Shown: positions 17,917-26,040 of the stretch, one piece after another | Position numbering within the stretch: the first letter of the stretch is position 1 | How the letters are laid out: the number at the start of each line of letters is the position of its first letter | Assembly (NCBI GenBank): GCA_039795165.1 | Contig: JBDKER010000007.1 | Location: forward strand, 62,001-126,000 | Length of the DNA: 64,000 nt | Direction: 5' to 3' | Source of the DNA: V1-33 sp039795165 | GTDB taxonomy: Bacteria; Verrucomicrobiota; Verrucomicrobiia; Verrucomicrobiales; V1-33 | Notes under the pieces: model-generated | Told to the model about the DNA's origin: nothing | The model's input: only the letters and a program-made list of their open reading frames with translations | Database searches by the model: none | Position numbers and translations under genes: made by a program

Positions 17917-19311
17917 GTGAGCAAAACCCGGACGACATCGGCACCGCAGGGTTCTTTTCTGACGCCATTTCTGGTGTTCGGGGGAATTGTGGGATTGTCC
18001 GTGCTGTTTTTCTTTCTGCTGACCTTGCCGACTTGGCTGGAGCGGCGTCAGCGGGCTCCGTCGGGGGCGGATGGAGCGGCAACGGTTGCGGCGGCAGTGC
18101 CGAAGACACTGGTGAATGGTGGGGGGAAGGCCGTCCCCAAGCCGCGCGCGGCCGGGCCGGTGAAGAAGGCGCATTATCCCGATGCGGCGTCATTGCTGGG
18201 AGCGTTCGGGAGTCTGCTGGCGGATGGGCGGGTGGAAGAAGGAATGCAGCTGGCTGGGGAAGCCGGGAAGAGTCCGGGCGCGGGATTTCTGCGTCATCTC
18301 CTTGGTGGGGCGGGGTATCGCGTGGCCGCGGAAACGGAGCGCTGGCGGAAGACCGGCAGTGCGTCCGGGATGAGCCGTCACCAACTGGTGCTTGAGCCCG
18401 GTGAGGCGGGCGTGCCCCCGCTCCCGGAATTTCCGGAGTTGGATCTGCGGCGCGAGGGTCAAGCTGGCTGGAGGATTCAGGGTTTCCGGATCGGTGGGCG
18501 GCTGGCGGCGGCCGGGGCCGAGCGGCTGCGGGTGCGGAACGTGGTACTTGATGGCGAGGCCCTGCGGATGGAGGGCGATGCCCTTGGGGCGGCCTCGGAG
18601 TTTCTGTCGTCGTTGATTGGCCGTGATTTCCGGCGGGCGCGTCAGCTGACCGGTCCTGGCAAAGTGGCGCACGAGAAGCTCGCGGGTTTGTGCATTGTTT
18701 TTGAGGAAGGCGGGTACCGGCCGGACTCTGATCAACCGGTGACGGTGACCGCGGAGAATGGCGGGCGGGCGTGGGCCATCACGAAGGTGCGGCCTGCCGA
18801 GGGCGGAAACGAGAGCGAGATCGGAATCGAGCTGCAGCGTCAGGCCGATGGGGCGTGGTTGGTGGAGTCGGTTGATTTCAGCCGACTGCTGGAAGCCTAT
18901 GTGAAGGCCACGGGTGCCGGGACGGTGTTTTATGCGCCGATTGTGCGGTCGCCGTCTGGTGGGGAGAGTATTGTGATCTATTTCGAGTTCGACCGCAGCG
19001 GCCTGCATCCGCGGGCGGTGCAGCAGCTGGAGATTGTGGCGGCGCTGCTGAAATCCGATCCTGCGCGGAAGCTGAGGATCACTGGTCATGCGGATGATGT
19101 GGGGGCGGACGAATACAATTACCGGCTTTCGCATGCGCGGGCGGCGGCGGTGCGGGAACGGTTGGCGCTACTCGGGGTTGCGGCGTCGCAGATTGAGACC
19201 ATCGGGTTCGGGGCGACTGCGCCGCTGGATCCGAATCGTCTGGATGATGGCGGGGACAATCCGGTGGGGCGATCGCGCAACCGACGCACTGAAATTCACC
19301 TCGACTTCTGA
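17917..19311 (+). CDS. OmpA-family protein with N-terminal membrane anchor
   Basis: This 464-residue protein starts with GTG at 17917. One transmembrane helix (FLVFGGIVGLSVLFFFLLTLP) is followed by an Ala/Pro-rich linker and a middle region of about 270 residues that I do not recognise. The C-terminal OmpA domain shows IVIYFEFDRSGLHPRAVQQLEIV, the peptidoglycan-binding ITGHADDVGADEYNYRLSHARA and SRNRRTEIHLDF. The C-terminal domain should bind peptidoglycan in the periplasm while the N-terminal helix sits in the inner membrane, in contrast to outer-membrane OmpA. A lipoprotein gene begins 1 bp after its stop, then mutY overlaps that, so a three-gene operon is likely. Confidence 0.82.
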   Translation: MSKTRTTSAPQGSFLTPFLVFGGIVGLSVLFFFLLTLPTWLERRQRAPSGADGAATVAAAVPKTLVNGGGKAVPKPRAAGPVKKAHYPDAASLLGAFGSLLADGRVEEGMQLAGEAGKSPGAGFLRHLLGGAGYRVAAETERWRKTGSASGMSRHQLVLEPGEAGVPPLPEFPELDLRREGQAGWRIQGFRIGGRLAAAGAERLRVRNVVLDGEALRMEGDALGAASEFLSSLIGRDFRRARQLTGPGKVAHEKLAGLCIVFEEGGYRPDSDQPVTVTAENGGRAWAITKVRPAEGGNESEIGIELQRQADGAWLVESVDFSRLLEAYVKATGAGTVFYAPIVRSPSGGESIVIYFEFDRSGLHPRAVQQLEIVAALLKSDPARKLRITGHADDVGADEYNYRLSHARAAAVRERLALLGVAASQIETIGFGATAPLDPNRLDDGGDNPVGRSRNRRTEIHLDF

Positions 19312-19312
19312 C

Positions 19313-19849
19313 ATGGATTACCGCCGAATTCTCACGGGCCTTCTTTTTCTGGGGCTGGCAGCCTGTGCGCCGCGCAGGCGGTCTGCGGAGGGGGACCGGG
19401 GAGCAGTAGAATCGCCGGCTGGGGCGGCGGTGCTGCGTCGGGTTCTCGAGGACTGCCCGCGGAAGAAGGATGCGCGGGGGCTGACGATTACGGTGGGGGA
19501 GAAGATGGAGCAGGCGTCACCGGAGTTTGAGAAGCTCTTTGGTTCGCCGGAGTTGCCGCTGTTTCACTACCGTCGGCTGGTGGCTGGGGCCGCCGGGGGA
19601 AAGGTGAGGATTTTCGATGAAGCGACTGGGATTTCGCCGCTGATTCTGCAGATCAGCAGTGTGACGGCCTTGCCGGACGGGCGGCGCGAGGCGGTGGCGG
19701 CGTGGTCGTGGCAGGAAGAAGCGGAGCGGCGGCGGTATGAAGTGGTGGAATTGCCGGGCGGCGGGTACGAGGTGAAGCCTTTGGAGGCGATTCCCATTCC
19801 TCCCCGCAATGCAGATAAGCTGAGCCGTGAGACCAAAGGGACGCGCTGA
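19313..19849 (+). CDS. Putative lipoprotein
   Basis: This 178-residue protein starts with MDYRRILTGLLFLGLAACAPR. A short hydrophobic signal leads to the lipobox LAAC, so Cys is expected to be lipidated and the protein anchored to the membrane. The mature part is a small alpha/beta domain (VGEKMEQASPEFEKLFGSPE; GISPLILQISSVTALPDGRR) with no family I recognise. The start codon immediately follows the stop of the OmpA-like gene, and the 3' end overlaps the mutY start by 23 bp, which suggests translational coupling. Confidence 0.7.
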   Translation: MDYRRILTGLLFLGLAACAPRRRSAEGDRGAVESPAGAAVLRRVLEDCPRKKDARGLTITVGEKMEQASPEFEKLFGSPELPLFHYRRLVAGAAGGKVRIFDEATGISPLILQISSVTALPDGRREAVAAWSWQEEAERRRYEVVELPGGGYEVKPLEAIPIPPRNADKLSRETKGTR

Positions 19850-20876
19850 GGAAGAGCTGCCGCTGGATGCCGGGAAGATCCTGGAGCTGCGGGCTGCGCT
19901 CACTGGGTGGTATGAGCGGGAGGCGCGGGACTATCCATGGCGACGCACCCGTGATCCTTATGCGGTCCTGGTGTCCGAGGTGATGCTGCAGCAGACGAGG
20001 GTGGCGACGGTGCTGGGCCGGGGGTATTACGAACGATGGATGGAGGAATTTCCGTCGGTGGTGGAACTCGCGGAGGCCCCGGAAGACCGGGTGCTGCGCC
20101 TGTGGGAGGGCCTCGGATATTATGCACGGGCGAGGAATCTGCAGAAGACTGCCGCGGCGGTGGTGCAGCGGCATGACGGCGTTTTCCCCGGCGATCCGGA
20201 AGCGGTGGCGGCGCTTCCGGGGGTTGGACGGTACACGGCCGGGGCGGTGCTCAGCTTTGCGTTCGGGCAGGCCGCGGCGCTGGTTGACGGGAATGTGGCG
20301 CGGGTTTTTGCCCGGCTGTTCGGGTGGGATGGAGAAGTCAATGCACCGGCAGGTCAGCGGGTGCTCTGGGGATGGGCCGGGCGGCTGGTTGATCCGGACC
20401 GGCCGCGCGAGTGGAATGGTGGACTCATGGAGCTGGGGCAGCGGGTCTGCACGCCGCGGCGGCCGGGGTGCGGCGATTGTCCGCTGAGCAGATTCTGTCT
20501 TTCGGCCGGGGCGGCGGCGGAAGCACGGCCGCGGCGGCGGTCGGCTCCGGAGACGAAACTGGTCACGGAGCATGCGGTTTTCGCCTGCCGCGACGGGCAG
20601 TTGCTGCTGGCGAGGGAGACGGGGACGCGGCGCCGGGGGCTGTGGCGGCTGCCGCTGCGCGGGGAGGAAGCGGTGACTGATCCTCCGCTGCCGTTGCTGC
20701 TGCGGGCCGTGCATGCGGTCACGTGCCATCGGATCACGTACTGTGTGTACGGGGATCCGCGGGCGTCTGCGGTGGGTGGGGAAGAGTGGATTCCGCTGGG
20801 CGAGGTGGCGGATCTGCCGATGTCCGGGCCGGTGCGCCGTGTGGTCGCCGGGCTTCTGGCGGGCCAGTCTCAGTGA
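19827..20876 (+). CDS. mutY: A/G-specific adenine glycosylase
   Basis: The product removes adenine mispaired with 8-oxoguanine; 349 residues. The catalytic Glu is E51 in VLVSEVMLQQTRV. The helix-hairpin-helix LPGVGRYTAGAV precedes the catalytic Asp154 in LVDGNVARV. The [4Fe-4S] cluster ligands are C208, C215, C218 and C224 with the C-x6-C-x2-C-x5-C spacing of the family. The C-terminal part from about residue 245 corresponds to the Nudix-like 8-oxoG recognition domain, somewhat short. The GTG at 19827 is the only start that keeps the whole domain and overlaps the preceding lipoprotein gene. It works in the same repair system as mutM in this window. Confidence 0.95.
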   Translation: MRPKGRAEEELPLDAGKILELRAALTGWYEREARDYPWRRTRDPYAVLVSEVMLQQTRVATVLGRGYYERWMEEFPSVVELAEAPEDRVLRLWEGLGYYARARNLQKTAAAVVQRHDGVFPGDPEAVAALPGVGRYTAGAVLSFAFGQAAALVDGNVARVFARLFGWDGEVNAPAGQRVLWGWAGRLVDPDRPREWNGGLMELGQRVCTPRRPGCGDCPLSRFCLSAGAAAEARPRRRSAPETKLVTEHAVFACRDGQLLLARETGTRRRGLWRLPLRGEEAVTDPPLPLLLRAVHAVTCHRITYCVYGDPRASAVGGEEWIPLGEVADLPMSGPVRRVVAGLLAGQSQ

Positions 20877-20946
20877 GGTTCCACTTTGACTTTCCCTGGG
20901 GCGGCGGATAGCGTGCCGCGAACCAGTTAGGAAGAGTCACCCGGGC

Positions 20947-22443
20947 ATGCAAGCTTCGCCGCAATTCGTTGGAATCGATTTAGGAACCACCACTACAGGC
21001 ATGGCCTGGGTCCGGCCGGACGGCACTCCGGAGATTGTACCGAATGCCGACGGAGGGAGGCTCACTCCCTCGGTGGTGTATTTCGATCCGCATGAGGACA
21101 TCCGGCTGGTGGGGGAAGCGGCCCGGGACAGCGGGGATGCGGAGCGCACCGTGCAGCTCATCAAGCGGCACATGGACGATCCGGATTTTTCGGTGACGGT
21201 CGGCGGGCGGCAGTGGACGGCTGCGGAGATTTCGGCTCTGATTCTGGCGAAGATGCAGCGTGATGGATCGCGCATGATTGGTCCGGTCCGGGATGTGGTG
21301 CTGACGGTTCCGGCGAATTTCAATGAACTGGCGCGGCGGGCGACGCTGGCGGCGGGCCGGATTGCCGGGCTGAATGTGGTGCGGCTGGTCAATGAGCCGA
21401 CGGCGGCGGCCCTGTATTATGCGCATGCACGGCAGCTGGAGGGCAGGATCATGGTGTACGATCTGGGAGGGGGGACTCTGGACATCACGATTCTGGAAGT
21501 GGACGGCGGGGGCATCCGGTGTCTCACGTCCGAGGGGGCGGGGCGGCTGGGGGGATCGGATTTCGACGAGCGGATTCTGGAGCTGATGGGCGAGGCGTAT
21601 CAGCACGCTCATGGGGTGGGGTTATGGGACAGCGAGTTGGAGCGGCGGCGTGTGCTTCAGAGTGGGGAGGATCTCAAGAAAATGCTATCCAAGCTGAGGC
21701 TGGCGAGCGAGACCGTGGGCAATTCTGCGGGAGGCATGGCGCGCATTGAGCTTTCGCGCGAGGATTTCGAGGTGGCGGTGAGCCGGCTGTTCACGAGGAC
21801 GATTCTGCTGGTGGAGCAGGCATTGGATTCCGTGGGGCTGGCGGCGGCGGACATTGATCATGTGGCCCTTGTGGGTGGGGGAACGCGGATGCCGAGGGTG
21901 CGCACCATGCTGCAGGAGTACTTTGGAAAGGAACCCGTGAACTGCGGGAACGTGGACGAGTGCGTGGCGCTGGGGGCCGCCCTGTTTGCTAAGAAGGGAG
22001 CAGACGTCCAGGAGGTATGCAATCACAGCTACGGCACGCTGGCTCTCGTGGAGGATGCCGCCACCGGAAAGCAGACCTATGCGAATACGGTGGTGATTCC
22101 CAAGAATACGCCGATCCCGTGCGAGAAGAGTCAGACCTATGTGACGTCCGAGGACAATGAGGAATCGATTGATGTGGAGATCACCCAGGGGGAAGACACC
22201 GATCCCCGGTACGTGGATGTGGTGGGGCGGATCTCGCTGAAGGTGCCGCGGAACCGTCCGGCCGGCTGTGAAGTGACGGTGACGTACCGTTATGATGAGA
22301 ATCAGCGGGTGCATGCGCAGGTCCTGGACGAGCGGTCCGGCAAGGTGACGGAGGTGGCGGTAACGTACGAGGGCGTCGGAGTTCTGACCGACGAACAGAT
22401 CGAGAAGAGGCGGGAGCAGTTTGCGGGCATGCGGATCGAGTGA
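20947..22443 (+). CDS. Short Hsp70 family protein (HscC-like, without lid domain)
   Basis: This 498-residue cytoplasmic ATPase has the Hsp70 nucleotide-binding signatures FVGIDLGTTTTGMAWV, NEPTAAALYYAH, VYDLGGGTLDITILEV and VALVGGGTRMPRVRTML. A substrate-binding beta domain of about 120 residues begins after residue 375. The protein stops about 110 residues before a DnaK would, so the helical lid is missing. The linker lacks the usual DVLLLDVTPLS-type motif and reads NHSYGTLALVEDA instead. Such short forms resemble HscC-type chaperones. A separate 113-residue gene starts 26 bp downstream, and no grpE or dnaJ is adjacent. Confidence 0.88.
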   Translation: MQASPQFVGIDLGTTTTGMAWVRPDGTPEIVPNADGGRLTPSVVYFDPHEDIRLVGEAARDSGDAERTVQLIKRHMDDPDFSVTVGGRQWTAAEISALILAKMQRDGSRMIGPVRDVVLTVPANFNELARRATLAAGRIAGLNVVRLVNEPTAAALYYAHARQLEGRIMVYDLGGGTLDITILEVDGGGIRCLTSEGAGRLGGSDFDERILELMGEAYQHAHGVGLWDSELERRRVLQSGEDLKKMLSKLRLASETVGNSAGGMARIELSREDFEVAVSRLFTRTILLVEQALDSVGLAAADIDHVALVGGGTRMPRVRTMLQEYFGKEPVNCGNVDECVALGAALFAKKGADVQEVCNHSYGTLALVEDAATGKQTYANTVVIPKNTPIPCEKSQTYVTSEDNEESIDVEITQGEDTDPRYVDVVGRISLKVPRNRPAGCEVTVTYRYDENQRVHAQVLDERSGKVTEVAVTYEGVGVLTDEQIEKRREQFAGMRIE

Positions 22444-22468
22444 ACTCATCAAGACTCTGAATTTTGCC

Positions 22469-22810
22469 ATGATTGAATTTCTGAAACGACTTTTCCGGCC
22501 GCGCCGGGCGGCGGAGGTGCGTCCGGTGGCGGATCGTGCCGGTGCGGCGGGAACCCGTGAAGCATCGGTGGCTGGGGATGCGCGCCGTGCGTGGGCGGAG
22601 CAGGCGTCCCGGCCGATCGATCCGAAGGCAGCGCCGGAGGTGCTGTGCGGGATTACCCCGGGGATGAGCAGCGAAGAGATTGCGAAGCGGCTGACTGAAC
22701 TGCATCGGCGTCATAATCGGGCGGCGACCAGTCTGGATGCGCAGTTGCGTGCGGAATCCGACATCATGCTGGATGCGATTGCTGCGCTGCGGGAGAAGTA
22801 TTTTCCGTGA
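22469..22810 (+). CDS. Small hypothetical protein downstream of Hsp70
   Basis: This 113-residue protein starts with MIEFLKRLFRPRR. A short amphipathic basic N-terminus is followed by an Ala/Arg-rich segment and a predicted helical C-terminal half (GMSSEEIAKRLTELHRRHN; DIMLDAIAALREKYFP). I recognise no family. The short distance (25 bp) to the lid-less Hsp70 gene suggests co-expression, and the protein could be a co-chaperone or membrane-targeting partner; that is inference. The start is chosen because the Met follows the Hsp70 stop and begins the compact protein. Confidence 0.6.
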   Translation: MIEFLKRLFRPRRAAEVRPVADRAGAAGTREASVAGDARRAWAEQASRPIDPKAAPEVLCGITPGMSSEEIAKRLTELHRRHNRAATSLDAQLRAESDIMLDAIAALREKYFP

Positions 22811-22886
22811 GGGGATCTGCAGGCGGCAGTTTCCCCGGCATCTACGATTGATTGCTCTGCGTTTACCGGGTAAAGATGACGCAATT

Positions 22887-23747
22887 ATGAAAGCTTCCCT
22901 CCTCCTTTCCGCTGGTCTGACGATGGCATTTCTGCCTCAGGTGCTGGCTCAAAAGACTGATCTGGTGCGTCCTGCGGGACCCAAGGCACCGGCGGCGGGG
23001 GCGGGCGGCGCGGCAGCGGAAACAAAACTGGATCCGGGGGCGGTAGGGTTGGACAAGCCAGATGCAGCGGTCGCTCCGGTGCCGGATGCTCAGAAGCTGA
23101 ACTTGCCGGGTCTTGAGAAACTGACGCCGGAGCAGCGGGCTGAAGTTGTGCGGGACTTGTCGGAGGTGAGCACTTATGTCCGCGGGGTCCGGTGGCAGGA
23201 GGCCCTTGAGAAGCTGACTTCGGTGGAGAAAATCACGGGAGACTCGCATTTTGTGGAAAATCTGCGTGGAGCGGTCTACACGAGGATGCGGGATTTCAAG
23301 TCGGCCCGGGAGCATTTCCAGAAGGCGGCCACGCTCTCGGCGGGCGGCGGCACCGAGGCCTTTCATCCCCGGTTCAATCTGGCCGAAATTGATTTCGTGG
23401 AGAAGAAGTGGGAGGACGCGATTGCTTCCTTTTCGAAGCTGTTGGAGGACAAGACGCGTCCGGACAAGTCGAGCGATGCGCTCATGAAATTCAAGATCAT
23501 GGTCTGCGAATACCAACTCAAGCGTGCCGAGAAGGCGCAGGTGATCGCGAAGACTTTCGATCAGTATGATGATGCGACGCCGGCGTACTACTATGCGGAG
23601 GCCGTGCGTTGTTTTGCCGAGGACAAGAAAGAGGAGGCGACGGAGTGGCTGGAGTCAGCCCGTCGCATTTACCCGCCGGAAGTGACCGAAGTGTTCAATG
23701 ATTCCCTTGTGGAGGTGGGTTGGCTGGAGTCGCTTTCCACGCAGTAA
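22887..23747 (+). CDS. Exported tetratricopeptide-repeat protein
   Basis: This 286-residue protein has a cleavable signal peptide (MKASLLLSAGLTMAFLPQVLA-Q). An Ala/Pro-rich spacer of about 50 residues follows. From about residue 80 there are TPR-like helical repeats, for example the units around RGVRWQEALEKLTSVEK, TRMRDFKSAREHFQKAATL and EKKWEDAIASFSKLLED, ending with a repeat containing AEDKKEEATEWLESARRIYPP. It is probably a periplasmic scaffold for protein interaction. It lies 76 bp after the small Hsp70-associated gene. No terminator is seen before the following gene-poor region. Confidence 0.8.
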   Translation: MKASLLLSAGLTMAFLPQVLAQKTDLVRPAGPKAPAAGAGGAAAETKLDPGAVGLDKPDAAVAPVPDAQKLNLPGLEKLTPEQRAEVVRDLSEVSTYVRGVRWQEALEKLTSVEKITGDSHFVENLRGAVYTRMRDFKSAREHFQKAATLSAGGGTEAFHPRFNLAEIDFVEKKWEDAIASFSKLLEDKTRPDKSSDALMKFKIMVCEYQLKRAEKAQVIAKTFDQYDDATPAYYYAEAVRCFAEDKKEEATEWLESARRIYPPEVTEVFNDSLVEVGWLESLSTQ

Positions 23748-24768
23748 GACGGTGACCGGATGCTGCTTGAATATGGCTTGCGAGGCTGGCGGCTACTGAG
23801 TTTTCACCCGCTTGATCGAGGAACTGGCGCGGTTGTGAGCAGACCTCCGGGTGCTGACTCCATGGTACTGGCAGTATCTCGCTGGCGGGTCGTTCAACTG
23901 CAGTGGATGTGGGATTGGCGCAGGCTTGAAAATAGCACTCTGGCACCCATCTGGGTGGTTGATTGCCTGGGTGAATCGGGCACATTGGAGAAATGACGGG
24001 TCTGTATACTGAGTCGTTCTGCAGCATGAACTCTGGGATTGGCGTCCTATGGAATGATGCTGATGCGCACTCCAGAGGCTCTCTGAGCCTCCGAAGGTTA
24101 GTTCCGGAGTGCCCCTTGAGGGTCGATCGGGGTGGTCCTGAAACGGTGCATGCCGAATTCGCAGGCTGCCTGAGGCGGGGTTGGGTGCACCAGGACATCT
24201 CCCTGCACGGGTCTACTGCCAACTCCGGTAATCCGCATCCGGTCTGGAGGAGCAACCGCGCGGCACCTGTAAATCTGCCTCTCGCGGGGCGGGCTAGGAT
24301 CTTTTTCAGTTCTCCGCATGCGAATGACGGCGATACCGTGAAGTGCCGCCGCGTGGATGCCGCTCCCGCTCTGCGCGGTCGGGTTGGCGATGGCCATGCG
24401 CGCGGAATGACGATGCCGGAAGGACGCAGAGCACCCTTGCGCATTCTCATGACGGGTTTGGTTCTGCTTTGGCGGGACTTGTGTGCTTCCGGGCTGAGAG
24501 TCCTGCCTGCGCACTTCCACCGGAACCAGCGGAGCCTGAGTGCGGCAGGGCGGTTGCCGTTCCTGCGCCCCTGGAACAGTTTGCTGCATCGATCGGCGCG
24601 GCGTCCGCAGATGAAGGCCGCGGGCATGCAGAAGCGCCATTCGTGGCGCGGTTGCAGCGGGTGGCTGCGGGCACCCTTGCCCTGGTTCACCGTGGCAGAT
24701 TCCAGCGAGGCCCTCCGAGGTGACCGCTTTTCCGGAAACATCCGCAAAGCCTCAAGGTAACCTATTTT
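23748..24768. other. Gene-poor stretch of about 1 kb, possibly decayed sequence
   Basis: There is no convincing protein here. Frames up to 350 residues long are open on both strands, but they have no recognisable domain, unusual Arg/Pro/Ser composition and no credible start site. Codon-position pattern is lost, and G+C is lower than in the flanking housekeeping genes. No inverted repeats, tRNA-like structure or transposase motifs were recognised. It separates the TPR gene from the A+T-rich glycosyltransferase gene and may be the remnant of an insertion or deletion at a recombination boundary. Confidence 0.5.
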
Positions 24769-25914
24769 ATGATAAACAGTCTCAAGAGCGCTTTAAAAAC
24801 CTTGCGGCGACTTCCATTCCGTGCTGATCTTCCGGCGTTATGTGATAGTCTTCGTTTATGGGCGCCATCCCGTCCGGATTGGACAATGAAGCTCATACAC
24901 CCGGCATTTATGGTCAGGCCATCGATACCTGAGGAACTCAGCTCAGGAGCTTCGGAAATCGTAAAGCGATTCACAGCGAACACCGAACTGGCCTTTCCCG
25001 GTCAGTTTCTGTTTTCCATTCCCGGCGCATCAGTCAGGGGGGCATCGTTTGTGGTTCTTCCAGAGGGCGCATTTGTCGTGGAGGGGAATTGGCGAAGTGC
25101 GAATGTAATTTACCATCCCTATTTCAGAAAACGAAGATTGAAAAATCGGAGAACCTTGAAGGGAAATTGGTATCCTGTACTAAGCTACTATTCTCAAAGC
25201 TACCATCACTGGCTGTGGAATGACGTGCCCCGACTCATAACGGCTCTGCCGAATCTTCCGCCTGATACGCGGTTTCTGATTCCACACGATCCGTGCGACT
25301 ACCATACTGCTTCGCTCGATGCCCTCGGCATTTCGCAGGATCGGTTGGTGCCGCAGGAGGCACTTGATGACACGATCATGGAAACCATGTGGTTTGCCTC
25401 CCCGCTGGGTGATTCGGAGTGGGCCGCCACCGACCCGCAGGTTGCAGGGAGACTCCGGGAAAAGCTTTGGGAGGCCGCCCGCATTGCACCCTCTGAGGCA
25501 AATCGGAAGTTTTATGTTTCGAGGGCCCACTCGCAGCAGCGAAGAATCGTCAACGAGGACGAGATTCTCCCCATCATCCGGAAGTACGGGTTCGAAACTG
25601 TTTTCGCCGAGAGGCTATCCTTCATGGAACAGGTATCTCTTTTCTCGAAGGCAAAGATTATTCTGGGTGCCCACGGGGCTGGCCTTACGAACATGCTTCA
25701 TGCAGAGCCGGGGGCCACCATACTTGAAATGCATGTGAACAACACGGACATGGCCAGAACCCATTACTGGACGATGGCGCACACGCTTGGGCATGGCTAT
25801 GCCTGCTTGGTTGGTGAGGAAGTCAAGAACGAGGGAAAATCATTCGATTCTGATATATCAATCAGACCTCTGGAACTGGAGAGGATGCTCGCGAGACACG
25901 CTGCCGGTAACTGA
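24769..25914 (+). CDS. Glycosyltransferase family 61 (DUF563) protein
   Basis: This 381-residue protein shows the GT61 signatures YYSQSYHHWLWNDVPRL in the first half and the nucleotide-sugar region IILGAHGAGLTNMLHAEPGA, followed by ILEMHVNN. GT61 members add xylose or other sugars to glycans; in bacteria they usually sit in capsule or LPS loci. No signal peptide is present. The first 150 residues are encoded by clearly A+T-richer DNA than neighbouring genes (one 60-nt line near 25.1 kb is about 42% G+C) and use codons such as AAA, AAT and ATT that are rare around it. This fits horizontal acquisition of a surface-polysaccharide gene. It converges on the O-antigen ligase gene. Confidence 0.88.
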   Translation: MINSLKSALKTLRRLPFRADLPALCDSLRLWAPSRPDWTMKLIHPAFMVRPSIPEELSSGASEIVKRFTANTELAFPGQFLFSIPGASVRGASFVVLPEGAFVVEGNWRSANVIYHPYFRKRRLKNRRTLKGNWYPVLSYYSQSYHHWLWNDVPRLITALPNLPPDTRFLIPHDPCDYHTASLDALGISQDRLVPQEALDDTIMETMWFASPLGDSEWAATDPQVAGRLREKLWEAARIAPSEANRKFYVSRAHSQQRRIVNEDEILPIIRKYGFETVFAERLSFMEQVSLFSKAKIILGAHGAGLTNMLHAEPGATILEMHVNNTDMARTHYWTMAHTLGHGYACLVGEEVKNEGKSFDSDISIRPLELERMLARHAAGN

Positions 25915-26040
25915 TGCATGAAGGGGATTCGCTGTCCTGAAAGGCACTGGTTTTCCGTTGGGGGGATGGCCCTGCTGCGTGGAGGTGGTCGGCGTTCGGA
26001 GGCCCGCTGTCCCGCTGGCAGTCGAGAGGCAAGGCAGCCC

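Noticed and set aside
20886..20914. Possible promoter upstream of the Hsp70 gene (TTGACT with TAGCGT 17 bp downstream)
   Set aside because: The -10 element matches the consensus at only three of six positions, and no heat-shock operator (CIRCE-type inverted repeat) is visible.
23695..24760. Open frames of 350 (minus) and 255 (plus) residues in the gene-poor stretch
   Set aside because: Both are compositionally abnormal and without domain, and they overlap each other. Neither can be supported as a gene or assigned as a transposase remnant.
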